Source of the DNA: Austwickia sp.
GTDB taxonomy: Bacteria > Actinomycetota > Actinomycetes > Actinomycetales > Dermatophilaceae
Assembly (NCBI GenBank): GCA_016711265.1
Contig: JADJTI010000005.1
Span: 434,001 to 498,000 of the forward strand
Direction of reading: 5' to 3'
Length of the DNA: 64,000 nt
In this document: piece after piece, positions 6,377-15,263 of the stretch
Layout of the letters: each line of letters begins with the position of its first letter
Position numbering within the stretch: the stretch's first letter is position 1
The notes under the pieces: generated by a model
Told to the model about the DNA's origin: nothing
Databases searched by the model: none
What the model saw: only the letters and a program-made list of their open reading frames with translations
Position numbers and translations under genes: made by a program

Positions 6377-8674
6377 ATGCCACGTCCACCGAGCTCCCTG
6401 ATTCCCAGCCCGCCGTCGTCGCCCTCGTTGGAACAGGCCGACCGGGCGGTTCGCACATCGGCGGCCGGTCGGCGTACCGGCAGGTTCACCGCGTGGAGCA
6501 TCCGGCACCGCCGGCTGGTCCTGGCCGCAGCCGCTCTCGTGGTGGCCGCCGCGCTGTGGATGCTCAGCTTCGGGATCGTCACCGCCACGCCCGCCGAGCA
6601 ACTGGTCGGCGATTCGGCCAGGGCCCGCCAGACAGTGTCGGCCGTGAACTTCGGTGCGCCCGGTCACCAGGACGCGCCCACCGAGCACATCGTGGTCAGC
6701 GCGCGCACCGACCGCCTCGACCCCACGCTCGTGCCTGGCCTGGTCAGCGAGCTCACCGCGACGTACACCGGCCTGGAGGGCGTGGCCGGCCTCGGCCCAC
6801 CGGTGCCCGGCCAGGACGGCCGCTCGGTGGTACTCCCCGTCCAGCTGCGGGCCGCAGCCCGGGACAGCCAAGGCGCCACCACGGGCGGGTTGCCGACGCC
6901 GGATCAGGTCGTCGAGCCGATCCAGCGCGCCACCGACGCCTTCGCGGCCAGTCACCCCCAGTACGTCGTGGGGCAGTTCGGCCCGGGGTCGGTGCGGGCC
7001 CAGGTGAATTCCTCGCTCGGGGCGGACTTCCGCCGGGCCGAGCTCGTCAGCATCCCGATCACCCTGGTCATCCTGCTGATCGCCTTCGGCGCGGTGGTCG
7101 CCGCGGGCATCCCCCTGCTGCTCGGACTCGGCAGCGTCGCGGTGGCCCTCGGGCTGACCGCACTCATCTCGGCCCGGGTGGTCGCCGTGGATCAGAACGC
7201 CCAGAGCCTGATCCTGCTCATCGGGCTCGCCGTCGGCGTCGACTATGCGCTGTTCGTGCTGCGCCGGGCCCGCGAGGAACGTGCCGCGGGGGCGGGGGTA
7301 CGCGCGGCCGTCACCCGGGCGGGGGCGACGGCCGGGCGGGCGGTGGTCATTTCGGGGCTGACCGTCATGGTGGCGATGTCCGGCATGCTGGTCGCCGGAG
7401 GCCTGTTCGCCTCGCTGGCGATCGGCACGCTCCTGGTCATCGGCGTCGCGGTCCTCGGCTCGGCCACCGTGCTGCCGGCGCTGATGGCGGTGCTGGGCGA
7501 TCGGGTGGAGTGGCTGCGGATGCCTTGGCGGCGCCGGCGACCCGAGCAGCCGGCCGAACCGACCGGCGACACAGGGGCCGCCCAGGACTCCGGGTGGGGG
7601 CGGCTGGCCGGGATGGTGAGCGCCCACCCGGTCCGCTGGGCGTTGGCTGCCGGGCTGGCGCTGGCGGCCCTGGCGGCGCCGGCCCGGGGGATGAGTACCG
7701 GGCTCGGTGGCGTCGAGACCTTGCCGGCCGACATGTTGGTGGTGCAGGCCTACCGGCAGCTGCAGGCCGCCGTCCCGGCCGACGGCACGGCGTTGACCCT
7801 GGTCGTCCAGGCCCCGACGGAGGCCAAGGCGCAGGTGGCCCAGGCGCTGACGGTGATCGGCCCGGTCGCCGACCGGCTCGACCACGTCGCCGGCGTGGAC
7901 CCCGCGCCGCGCCAGTCCAGCGACGGGACGGTGTCCGTGCTGCGGCTGGGCGTGGACCTCGACTCCTCCAGCGCCGCCCTGCCCGGGGTGGTCGACCGGG
8001 TCCGCGCGGACGTCGTACCAGCGGTGCAGCGCAGCCTGGCCGAGGTCCCGAGCGTGTCGGTGTACGTCGGCGGGGACGCCGAATCGACCGACTTGGCCGC
8101 CTGGATGGACAGCCGCCTGCCCTGGGTGGCGGGGTTCGTGCTGGCGTTGACCTTTCTGGTGATGCTGGTGTCCTTCGGTTCGCCGTCGCTGGCGCTGGCG
8201 ACGGTGGCCCTCAACGCACTCTCGGTTGGGGCGGCGTACGGGGTGATGACCGCGGTCTTCCAGGGGGCCTGGGCCGAGCACCTGCTGGGGTTCACCTCGA
8301 CGGGTACCATCGCCGCCTGGCTACCGCTGCTGATGTTCGTGGTGCTCTTCGGCTTGTCGATGGACTACCACGTGTTCGTGCTGAGTCGGGTCCGTGAGGC
8401 CTATGACGAGGGCCTGGACCCCCGCACCGCCGTTCGGGTCGGGGTGGCCCGCTCGGCCGGCGTGGTCACCAGCGCGGCCGCGGTGATGGTGGCGGTCTTC
8501 GCGGTCTTCGGCACGCTCTCGATGATCGAGATGAAGCAGCTCGGTGTCGGCCTGGCGGTCGCCGTCCTGCTGGACGCGACCGTGGTCCGCGGGGTGCTGC
8601 TGCCCGCCGTACTCACCCTGCTTGGACGGCGGGCGCACACCGGCCCGGCGTGGGTGCCTCGCCTACACCACTGA
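6377..8674 (+). CDS. MMPL family transporter
   Basis: Membrane protein of 765 aa of the RND/MMPL superfamily. A first membrane segment near residues 45-65 is followed by an extracytoplasmic domain and a cluster of membrane segments (about residues 200-370). A second soluble domain and a second cluster (about 575-740) follow, giving the duplicated MMPL layout. Motifs include VGVDYALFVLRRAREER in the first half and GLSMDYHVFVLSRVREAYDEG in the second. Relatives in actinobacteria export lipids or drugs. It is transcribed divergently from a two-component system that probably regulates it. The ATG at 6377 is chosen because homology begins soon after it. Its stop lies only 6 bp from the convergent aminotransferase stop. 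Confidence 0.9.
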   Translation: MPRPPSSLIPSPPSSPSLEQADRAVRTSAAGRRTGRFTAWSIRHRRLVLAAAALVVAAALWMLSFGIVTATPAEQLVGDSARARQTVSAVNFGAPGHQDAPTEHIVVSARTDRLDPTLVPGLVSELTATYTGLEGVAGLGPPVPGQDGRSVVLPVQLRAAARDSQGATTGGLPTPDQVVEPIQRATDAFAASHPQYVVGQFGPGSVRAQVNSSLGADFRRAELVSIPITLVILLIAFGAVVAAGIPLLLGLGSVAVALGLTALISARVVAVDQNAQSLILLIGLAVGVDYALFVLRRAREERAAGAGVRAAVTRAGATAGRAVVISGLTVMVAMSGMLVAGGLFASLAIGTLLVIGVAVLGSATVLPALMAVLGDRVEWLRMPWRRRRPEQPAEPTGDTGAAQDSGWGRLAGMVSAHPVRWALAAGLALAALAAPARGMSTGLGGVETLPADMLVVQAYRQLQAAVPADGTALTLVVQAPTEAKAQVAQALTVIGPVADRLDHVAGVDPAPRQSSDGTVSVLRLGVDLDSSSAALPGVVDRVRADVVPAVQRSLAEVPSVSVYVGGDAESTDLAAWMDSRLPWVAGFVLALTFLVMLVSFGSPSLALATVALNALSVGAAYGVMTAVFQGAWAEHLLGFTSTGTIAAWLPLLMFVVLFGLSMDYHVFVLSRVREAYDEGLDPRTAVRVGVARSAGVVTSAAAVMVAVFAVFGTLSMIEMKQLGVGLAVAVLLDATVVRGVLLPAVLTLLGRRAHTGPAWVPRLHH

Positions 8675-8680
8675 TCCCGG

Positions 8681-9874
8681 TCAGGCGGGACCCAGGTCAG
8701 CCAGCCGGGCCGCGGCCTCCTCCAGGACGTCCTGGCGCTTGCAGAACGCGAAGCGCACCTGCGTGGTGGCGCCACACCCGGCCGGGTCGTCGTGGAACAC
8801 CGACGCCGGCACGCCGACGACGCCCACCCGGTGCGGCAGCTCCTGGCAGAACGCGACCGCATCGCGCACACCCAGGGCGGCGGTGTCGGCGATCACGAAG
8901 TACGTCCCCAACGGGTGGTTGACGGTCATCCCCGCGGCCCGCAGGCCGGCGGTCAACACATTTCGTTTGTGCTGCAACGTCGATGCAAACGCACGGTAGC
9001 GCTCGTCGGGCAGCCGCAGACCCACCGCCACGGCCGGCTGGAACGGGCCCGAGCCGACGTACGTGAGGAATTGTTTGACGGTGGTGACCGCGGTGACCAC
9101 CTGCGCGGGACCGGTCACCCAGCCCACCTTCCACCCGGTCGTGGACAGCGTCTTGCCTGCCGACCCGATGGTGATCACGTGCTCGGCCATCCCGGGCAAG
9201 GTGGCGGCCGGGATGTGTACGGCGTCCTCGAACGTCAGGTGCTCGTACACCTCGTCGGTGACCACCCAGGCGCCGAATTCCCGGGCGATCGAGCACACCA
9301 GCTCGATCTCCTCGGCGGTGAACACCTTGCCCGTCGGGTTGTGCGGGGTGTTCAGCAGCACCAGCCTGGTTCGCGCGCTGAACGCCGCCCGCAACCGGTC
9401 CTCCTCGACGGCGTACTCGGGAAAGCGCAACGGGACCGTTCGGCGTACCGCTCCCGCCAGCGACGTCACCGCCGCGTAGGAGTCGAAGTACGGCTCGAAC
9501 ATCACCACCTCGTCGCCCGGCTCGCACAACGCCAACACGGTCGCCGCCAGCGCCTCGGTGGCCCCCACGGTCACCAGAACCTGGCTCTCGGGGTCCAGTT
9601 CCAGGCCGTACCAGCGATGCTGGTGATCGGCGATGGCGGCCCGCAGCTCCGGCACCCCGCGCCCGGGCGGGTACTGGTTGCGTCCTGCGCGGATGGCGTC
9701 GACGGCAGCCTCCAGCACTTCCGGCGGACCGTCCTCGTCGGGAAAACCCTGCCCGAGGTTGATCGCGCCGGTCTGTGTCGCCAACGCGGTCATCTGCGCG
9801 AAGATCGTCGTCCCGTAGCCGCGCATCCGGGCGATGAGCGCTGGAACGGGGCCAGGGTCGTCGATCGGCGCCAT
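8681..9874 (-). CDS. Pyridoxal-phosphate aminotransferase, class I/II (DapC-like)
   Basis: Protein of 397 aa with the fold-type I aminotransferase pattern: GFPDEDGPPEVLEAA, NQYPPGRGVPELR, TVGATEAL, the Asn in NTPHNPTGKV, Asp in VVTDEVYEHL, the PLP-binding Lys in SAGKTLSTTGWK and the substrate Arg near FAFCKR. It matches the actinobacterial group annotated as N-succinyldiaminopimelate aminotransferase or kynurenine/methionine-type aminotransferase, so the substrate cannot be fixed. It is monocistronic, convergent with MMPL and divergent from the flippase-like gene. Confidence 0.88.
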   Translation of the reverse strand: MAPIDDPGPVPALIARMRGYGTTIFAQMTALATQTGAINLGQGFPDEDGPPEVLEAAVDAIRAGRNQYPPGRGVPELRAAIADHQHRWYGLELDPESQVLVTVGATEALAATVLALCEPGDEVVMFEPYFDSYAAVTSLAGAVRRTVPLRFPEYAVEEDRLRAAFSARTRLVLLNTPHNPTGKVFTAEEIELVCSIAREFGAWVVTDEVYEHLTFEDAVHIPAATLPGMAEHVITIGSAGKTLSTTGWKVGWVTGPAQVVTAVTTVKQFLTYVGSGPFQPAVAVGLRLPDERYRAFASTLQHKRNVLTAGLRAAGMTVNHPLGTYFVIADTAALGVRDAVAFCQELPHRVGVVGVPASVFHDDPAGCGATTQVRFAFCKRQDVLEEAAARLADLGPA

Positions 9875-9924
9875 GGCAGTGAGCGTACGCCGCGAGGCGT
9901 GACCGCCCAGCGGCGCCCGGTTCC

Positions 9925-9930
9925 TAGACT
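9925..9930 (+). promoter_or_regulatory. -10 element of a probable leaderless transcript
   Basis: TAGACT lies exactly 6 bases before the ATG at 9937, so transcription would start at or next to the start codon. No good -35 hexamer is visible at 17 bp. The same geometry occurs before four other genes in this window. Confidence 0.4.
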
Positions 9931-9936
9931 CACGCC

Positions 9937-12588
9937 ATGGCGGTAGGAGCAGATCGGGCCGAGCAGGAGGAGGGTCTCGCCCTCGAACCGGCGGTGGTGC
10001 GCCTGGTCGACAACCCGCACACCCAGGTACGCCGTCCCGGTGACCTGGTGGCCCTGGTCGCCTGCCTGCTCGGGATGGGGCTCGTGCTGCTGGTGGCGGT
10101 GCACGGACGCGGCACCGCCGCTGCGGTCACCGCGGACGTCAAAGCTGCGGCGGAGCAGGCGGCCCCCACCCTGGTCCAGCTGCCGGTGTCGGTGTTCGGG
10201 GCGTTCGTGGTCTCGCTGGCCCCGTTGGCGGTGCTGGGCGGGCTGGCGCTGCGGCGGCGGTGGCGGACGCTGGTCGCGGCGGCGGCCGCGCTGGTCGTCG
10301 GCGCGACGCTGGGGGAGAGCGTGGTTGCGGTCCTGACGCGGTTCGACCCGGAGCTCCTGGTCGGGCTCACCCAGGCCGGCCCGGTCCCCGCCGACGGCGC
10401 GACCTTCTGGGTGGAGGCGCCGGTGACCGGGGTCACCGCGATGTTGACCGCGACCGGGACCAGTGCCCGCTCCCGGGTGGTGCGCGGCACCTGGGTGATG
10501 CTCGCGCTGGTGCTTACGCTGGCCGTCGTCGGTGGCCAGGCGGCACCGACCGGCACCCTGTTCGCGGTGCTGCTGGGGACGGCGGTGGGCTTGGCGGCCC
10601 GTTACCTCACCGGCGGGTACGCCGACCGGTCCAGTGGGATCGAACTCGTGCGTGCCATCCGGCGGGCCGGCGTGGACGCGGAGTCCGTCGTTCGGCTGGC
10701 CCCGCCGACCCGGGGCCCGGACACCGTGACCTCGACGGTGACTACCTACGCCCCGCTCGGATATCGCGACTCCAGCCCGGGCGCCCCCCGGGACGAGATC
10801 CGCTCCCAACGCCGCCCGCCCGCGCCACCCGCGCCGGGCCAGCCGGGCCAGCCGGGCCAACAGGCACCCGAGGGCGCGACGGCGGGCATCTACCGCCGCT
10901 ACGCGGTCACCGACCGCGACGGCGCCGGCTACGACGCCGTGGTCCTGGACGCCGACCGGCAGGTGGTCGGGTTGCTGCGGGCGGTGTGGGACCGGTTCCG
11001 GCTCACCGGCGGGGTACGCCGCCCGGTCGCCAGCGTGGACCAGGCCGCCGACCGGCTCACCCTGCTCACGCTGGCCGCCCGCGAGGCGGGGGTGCGCACC
11101 CCCGCGCTGCGTGGGGTGGCGCGCTCCCGGGACTCCGTGGTGGTGGTCCTCGACCGGGTCGAGGCGGCCCGTTCCCTGGCCGCCCGGGAGGGCGTGGCCG
11201 GCCGGGCGGCGCCGCTGGTGATCCCCGGGGAGGGCGGTGACCCCGAGGGCCGGCTCACCGTGGACGCTCTGGTCGACGACCTGTGGCGCCAGGTCTTGGC
11301 GGCCCACCGGGCCGGGGTCGCGCACCTGAACCTGTCCGCCGAAACGGTGCTGGCCGACGCGCGGGGCCGGGTGTGGGTCACCGGCTGGTTCGAGGGGGAG
11401 GTCGCCTGTTCGGACCTGGTCCGCCGGATCGACCTGGTCCAGGTGCTCACCATGACGGCGGTCCTGCTGGGGCCTCAGCGCGCTCTCGAGGCGGCCGGCC
11501 GCACCCTGTCGGAGGCGGAGCTGGCGGCCATCGCGCCGCTGCTGCAGGCACCGGTCCTGCCGGCCCCGACCCGCAAGTCCACCGAGAACCTCAAAGGTCT
11601 GCTGGCCAGTCTCCGGGAACACCTGGTGGGCCTGGTGCCGGCGGCGGACACCGAGCCGGTGCAGCTGTCCCGCTTCTCGGTCCGGTCCGTGGTGACGGCG
11701 ACGGTCCTGGTCGGCGCGGTGTGGACCGTGCTGACGACGATGAACTTCGCCGAGATCTCGGCGGCCATCTCCGGGGCCAGCCCGTGGTGGGTGGCGGCGG
11801 CGTTCGGCGTACAACTGCTGTCCTATTGGGCCGGGGCGGTGACCTTGGCGGCGTACACCCCCGAACGCATCGGGGTCTGGCCGGCCACCCAGGTGCACCT
11901 GGCGTCCTCGGTCGTGGACCTGGTCGCCCCGGCAGCCATCGGCGGGGCCACCGTGAACCTTCGGTTCCTGAACCGCCGTGGGGTGAGCACCCCGCTGGGG
12001 GTGGCCACCGTGGCTCTGGTGCAGATCTCCCAGATCATCACCACCGTGGTCCTGCTGGTGATCGTGGCCCTCGGTACCGGTTTCGCGCTGCCGTCGGCGC
12101 GGCCCTCGGGAGCGGTGGTGATGGCCCTGGTGGCCGTCCTGGTGGCGGTGGTGGTCGCGTTGGCGATCCCCGCCGTACGCCGATGGGTCACCGATCGGGT
12201 CCGGCCCGGGGTGGAGCAGGCCCGGCCGCGGATCACCTGGCTGCTGGCCAACCCGCGCCGGATGGCTGCGGGCATCGCCGGGAACCTGCTGATGACGCTG
12301 AGCTACGTCGGCGCGATGGCGGCGTCGGTCGCGGCGTTCGGGGAATCCCTGCCGCTGAGCACGTTGGCGATCACCTACCTGGTGTCCAACTCCGCCGGTT
12401 CGGCGGTGCCGACTCCCGGCGGCATCGGACCGGTCGAGGCGGCCCTGACCGGTGGGCTGACCGTGGCGGGGGTGCCCGCCGCGCTGGCGCTGTCGATCGC
12501 CCTGGTGTTCCGGTTCGTCACCTTCTGGGTGAACATCCCGATCGGTTGGCTGTACTTCCGGCGGCTGCAACGCCAAGGGCTGCTCTGA
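9937..12588 (+). CDS. Lysylphosphatidylglycerol-synthase-like flippase domain protein with kinase-like domain
   Basis: Protein of 883 aa. The N-terminal part (to about residue 225) has several membrane segments. The middle (about 270-560) resembles a protein-kinase fold, but the catalytic loop reads HRAGVAHLNLSAETVL, where HRD has become HLN, and the DFG position reads TGW, so it is probably a pseudokinase. The C-terminal part (about 585-875) is the multi-span domain shared with MprF and UPF0104 proteins, with AVPTPGGIGPVEAALTGG near its end. That domain moves lipid intermediates across the membrane. The aminoacyl-transferase domain of true MprF is absent, so lysyl-PG synthesis is not expected. 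It is probably transcribed as a leaderless mRNA. Confidence 0.82.
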   Translation: MAVGADRAEQEEGLALEPAVVRLVDNPHTQVRRPGDLVALVACLLGMGLVLLVAVHGRGTAAAVTADVKAAAEQAAPTLVQLPVSVFGAFVVSLAPLAVLGGLALRRRWRTLVAAAAALVVGATLGESVVAVLTRFDPELLVGLTQAGPVPADGATFWVEAPVTGVTAMLTATGTSARSRVVRGTWVMLALVLTLAVVGGQAAPTGTLFAVLLGTAVGLAARYLTGGYADRSSGIELVRAIRRAGVDAESVVRLAPPTRGPDTVTSTVTTYAPLGYRDSSPGAPRDEIRSQRRPPAPPAPGQPGQPGQQAPEGATAGIYRRYAVTDRDGAGYDAVVLDADRQVVGLLRAVWDRFRLTGGVRRPVASVDQAADRLTLLTLAAREAGVRTPALRGVARSRDSVVVVLDRVEAARSLAAREGVAGRAAPLVIPGEGGDPEGRLTVDALVDDLWRQVLAAHRAGVAHLNLSAETVLADARGRVWVTGWFEGEVACSDLVRRIDLVQVLTMTAVLLGPQRALEAAGRTLSEAELAAIAPLLQAPVLPAPTRKSTENLKGLLASLREHLVGLVPAADTEPVQLSRFSVRSVVTATVLVGAVWTVLTTMNFAEISAAISGASPWWVAAAFGVQLLSYWAGAVTLAAYTPERIGVWPATQVHLASSVVDLVAPAAIGGATVNLRFLNRRGVSTPLGVATVALVQISQIITTVVLLVIVALGTGFALPSARPSGAVVMALVAVLVAVVVALAIPAVRRWVTDRVRPGVEQARPRITWLLANPRRMAAGIAGNLLMTLSYVGAMAASVAAFGESLPLSTLAITYLVSNSAGSAVPTPGGIGPVEAALTGGLTVAGVPAALALSIALVFRFVTFWVNIPIGWLYFRRLQRQGLL

Positions 12589-12607
12589 CGGGTTGGGCCC
12601 TCGCGTC

Positions 12608-12687
12608 ACCGGGTGCGGGTTGGCCCGACCGGGTGCGGGTTGGCCCGACCGGGTGCGTGCTGCAACCCGCCCCCGGTCGGGTGAACC
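12608..12687. repeat. Gene-end repeat copy 1: tandem 20-mers and hairpin
   Basis: Two exact copies of ACCGGGTGCGGGTTGGCCCG (12608-12627, 12628-12647) and a third partial copy are followed by an inverted partner at 12672-12687. This forms a 16-bp hairpin (14 pairs) with 12638-12653. It starts 19 bases after the flippase-like gene stop. The inverse of the unit occurs at two other gene ends (13.8 and 28.3 kb). It probably ends transcription. Confidence 0.65.
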
Positions 12688-12814
12688 TGCTCCCGCTGGC
12701 GATCAGCGTCGGCGTTATCCACGGTCGGCCGACGCGCCGCGCCGAATCCCGTGTCGTCCACAGGGCCGCCCCGGCGTCGTGCACCGGCTGGCGCGGGCGA
12801 GCCAACCTAGGGTC

Positions 12815-13789
12815 ATGAACGCCCGCCAACCCCGCTCGACCGGCGCCGCAACCCTGGCGCTGGGGGTCCTTGCCGATGCCGCACCCCCCTTCGGGCTATT
12901 CGCCACCGCCGACGCCCGACGCGAGGGTGTATCCGAGGACATGTTGCGCAGCCTCGTCCGGTCCGGCCACCTGCGGCGGCCCGCCCGAGGGTGGTATCAC
13001 CTCGCCGACCCCGAGCACGACGCGCTCGCGCTGCACCGCCGGGCCACCGCCGCCCACGTCCTGCGGCGTCGGGGCCGCGCGGTCGCCAGCCACCACTCGG
13101 CGCTGATCGACCACGGGGTCCCGGCGCTCGGGGCCCACCTGGGGACGGTTCACCTCACGCATCGCGACTCCTCGTCGTACCGGGTGGGGCGGGGCTGGGT
13201 GGTGCACCGTGCCGACACCTCCACGGCGGCGCTCGACGGGGATCCCGGCGCCGCGGCGGTGGGGCTGCCGTTCGCGATCGTGCAGTCCGGCTTGCTCAAC
13301 GGGCCGCTGGCGACGCTGGTCGCGGGGGATTCCGCCCTCGGTCGGCGGTTGGTCACGCCTGAGGACCTCGCCAGCGCGGCGGCCGCCTACGGCCGCACGA
13401 CGGGAATCGCTGCCGTGACGGGGATCCTGGCGCACCTATCCGAGCTGGCGGAGTCTCCGGCGGAGAGCCTGGCCAGGTACGCCGTCACGCGACTCGGGTA
13501 CGCCGTGACGCCTCAGCGATGGGTGCGTTCCGAAGATCGAGACTACCGCGTCGACCTGGCGGTCGACGACACTCCCTTGCTGATCGAGGTGGACGGCTGG
13601 GTGAAGTACCAGGGACCGGACGGTAGCCAGGTGATCATGGACGAGAAGGCCCGACACGCCAGCCTAGAGCGCTCGGGCTGGAAGGTCCTGCGCCTGACGT
13701 GGCGCGAGGTGATGACCTCCGGCGGGCAGCTGCGGCTCGCCAACATCCGCGCGTTGATCCAGGCGACGCTGCGGGCTCCCGCGGCGTGA
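12815..13789 (+). CDS. AbiEi-like winged-helix and DUF559 nuclease-like domain protein
   Basis: Protein of 324 aa. The N-terminal half (about residues 25-110) looks like the winged-helix region of type IV antitoxins of the AbiEi family (DMLRSLVRSGHLRRPARGWYHL). The C-terminal 110 residues are a DUF559/Vsr-like restriction fold: DYRVDLAVDD, LLIEVDG, EKARHASLERSGWKVLRLTW, giving a D...ExD core. No AbiEii-like toxin gene follows, so this is an orphan. Such proteins are frequent in actinobacterial genomes and their role is unknown. A second member lies at 36755-37645. Start ATG 12815 is chosen on homology; TAGGGT immediately precedes it. Confidence 0.78.
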   Translation: MNARQPRSTGAATLALGVLADAAPPFGLFATADARREGVSEDMLRSLVRSGHLRRPARGWYHLADPEHDALALHRRATAAHVLRRRGRAVASHHSALIDHGVPALGAHLGTVHLTHRDSSSYRVGRGWVVHRADTSTAALDGDPGAAAVGLPFAIVQSGLLNGPLATLVAGDSALGRRLVTPEDLASAAAAYGRTTGIAAVTGILAHLSELAESPAESLARYAVTRLGYAVTPQRWVRSEDRDYRVDLAVDDTPLLIEVDGWVKYQGPDGSQVIMDEKARHASLERSGWKVLRLTWREVMTSGGQLRLANIRALIQATLRAPAA

Positions 13790-13811
13790 CACCCTTCCCC
13801 GGTGACCTGCG

Positions 13812-13900
13812 GCAGGTTGCCCGGACCTGGGGCGCCCTGCAGGGCGCCCCAGGTCCGGCAAACCTGCACCACGTCGGGCAAACCTGCACCACGTCGAGCT
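13812..13900. repeat. Gene-end repeat copy 2: 38-bp perfect palindrome plus direct repeats
   Basis: Positions 13821-13858 form a perfect 38-bp palindrome (arm begins CCGGACCTGGGGCGCCCTG). The stem extends outward with small bulges to pair 13812-13819 with 13859-13867. Two near-identical 20-mers beginning AACCTGCACCACGTCG follow at 13861-13880 and 13881-13900. The element starts 23 bases after the DUF559-type gene stop and is a strong candidate terminator as well as a repeat-family member. Confidence 0.7.
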
Positions 13901-14166
13901 CCAGACGGTGGTCAGGCGGCGATTCGTCCCACCCTCGGCCACCGAGTAGACTCTCCGTTACGGCCTCCTGGTGAGGCCGAATTCGCGCGCCCGCAGACCG
14001 GAGTGGCGCGCCGGGTCTCCTCCCGGCGTACCGACAACCGATCCCGGGTCCGGCGCCCAGCGGTCCGGTGTATGTGCCGGTGGGGCGGCGGTCGCGGGCG
14101 CCAGGCACGCCGTCACAGCCGTCGATGGCGTGGATAACCGAACCACCGGAAAGGCACGACACGCCC
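13901..14166 (+). promoter_or_regulatory. rpsB promoter and long leader
   Basis: With the hairpin repeat before it, this is a gene-free stretch of 377 bp. TAGACT at 13947-13952 is a plausible -10, with a weak TTCGTC 18 bp upstream. This would give an rpsB leader of roughly 205 bases, long enough for autogenous control by ribosomal protein S2. No standard leader motif is recognised, and no open frame here looks coding. Confidence 0.35.
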
Positions 14167-15207
14167 ATGGCCGTCGTCACCATGCGCCAGCTGCTCGAGA
14201 GCGGCGTTCACTTCGGGCACCAGACCCGTCGTTGGAACCCGAAGATGAAGCGCTTCATCATGACCGAGCGCAACGGCATCTACATCATCGACCTGCAGCA
14301 GTCGCTGACCTACATCAACGACGCCTACGACTTCGTCAAGCAGACCGTGGCGCACGGCGGCACGGTGCTCTTCGTCGGGACGAAGAAGCAGGCCCAGGAA
14401 GCCATCGCCGAGCAGGCCACCCGGGTCGGGATGCCGTACGTGAACCACCGCTGGTTGGGTGGGATGCTCACCAACTTCAACACCGTGCACAAGCGTTTGG
14501 CGCGCCTGGCCGAGCTCGAAGAGATCGACTACGACGACGTGGCCGGCTCGGGGCGGACCAAGAAGGAACTCCTGTCCATGCGGCGGGAGAAGGAGAAGCT
14601 GGAGCGCACCCTCGGTGGCATCCGCGACATGAGCCGGGTGCCCTCGGCCGTATGGATCGTGGACACCAAGAAGGAGCACCTGGCGGTGACCGAGGCGCGC
14701 AAGCTGCGCCTGCCGGTGATCGCGGTGCTGGATACCAACTGCGACCCCGACGAGGTCGACTACAAGATCCCCGGTAATGACGACGCGATCCGCTCGGTGA
14801 CCTTGCTGACCCGCGTGGTCGCCGACGCCGTGGCCGAAGGCCTGATGGCCCGGTCCCAGGCGCGCGGCGGGGAATCCGCCGTCGACGGTGGCTCGCCGGC
14901 CCCGGAGCCGATGGCCGAGTGGGAGCGTGAGCTGTTGGCCGGTGACCAGACCGCACCGACCGATGCCGAGGCGACCGAGGCGACCGAGGCGACCGAGGCG
15001 ACCGAGGCGACCGAGGCGACCGAGACCGCGCCGGCCGCTGCTGCCGACGCAGCGCCTGCCTCCGAGGCGACCGACGCAGCCGAGACCGCCGGTCCGGACG
15101 AGGTGACCGATCAGGCGCCCGTGCAGGACGCTGCGCCTGAGCAGGACGCTGCGCCTGCGGCCGAGGCTGCGCCCGCGCAGGACACTGAGCAGCCTGCGCA
15201 GGCCTGA
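14167..15207 (+). CDS. rpsB: Small ribosomal subunit protein S2 (bS1-independent uS2)
   Basis: uS2 of the 30S subunit, 346 aa. The conserved core occupies about residues 1-245, with [38 protein letters not shown] and [14 protein letters not shown], so family identity is certain. The C-terminal tail is about 100 residues longer than the usual protein. It is acidic and Ala/Glu/Thr-rich, and includes six consecutive EAT repeats encoded by a 9-bp DNA repeat. Long disordered tails on uS2 are known in some actinobacteria, but the length here is notable. It is followed by tsf, the usual partner. ATG 14167 matches the universal start [11 protein letters not shown]. Confidence 0.97.
   Translation: MAVVTMRQLLESGVHFGHQTRRWNPKMKRFIMTERNGIYIIDLQQSLTYINDAYDFVKQTVAHGGTVLFVGTKKQAQEAIAEQATRVGMPYVNHRWLGGMLTNFNTVHKRLARLAELEEIDYDDVAGSGRTKKELLSMRREKEKLERTLGGIRDMSRVPSAVWIVDTKKEHLAVTEARKLRLPVIAVLDTNCDPDEVDYKIPGNDDAIRSVTLLTRVVADAVAEGLMARSQARGGESAVDGGSPAPEPMAEWERELLAGDQTAPTDAEATEATEATEATEATEATETAPAAAADAAPASEATDAAETAGPDEVTDQAPVQDAAPEQDAAPAAEAAPAQDTEQPAQA
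14968..15021 (+). repeat. 9-bp tandem repeat inside rpsB (EAT repeats)
   Basis: Six perfect tandem copies of GAGGCGACC encode Glu-Ala-Thr in the S2 tail. Perfect identity at the DNA level, including third positions, points to recent slippage expansion. Copy-number change here would keep the frame. Confidence 0.9.
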
Positions 15208-15263
15208 ACTCTGGCTCGTACCACGACTTTTCGCATCGACACAGACACAGATAGGGACATCGC

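Noticed and set aside
9937..12588. Annotation as MprF lysylphosphatidylglycerol synthase
   Set aside because: Only the flippase-like membrane domain is present; the soluble aminoacyltransferase domain is missing and a kinase-like domain takes its place.
9790..12609. 939-codon open frame antisense to the flippase-like gene
   Set aside because: Its composition is Arg/Gly/His/Gln-rich without domains, and it mirrors the codon bias of the plus-strand gene.
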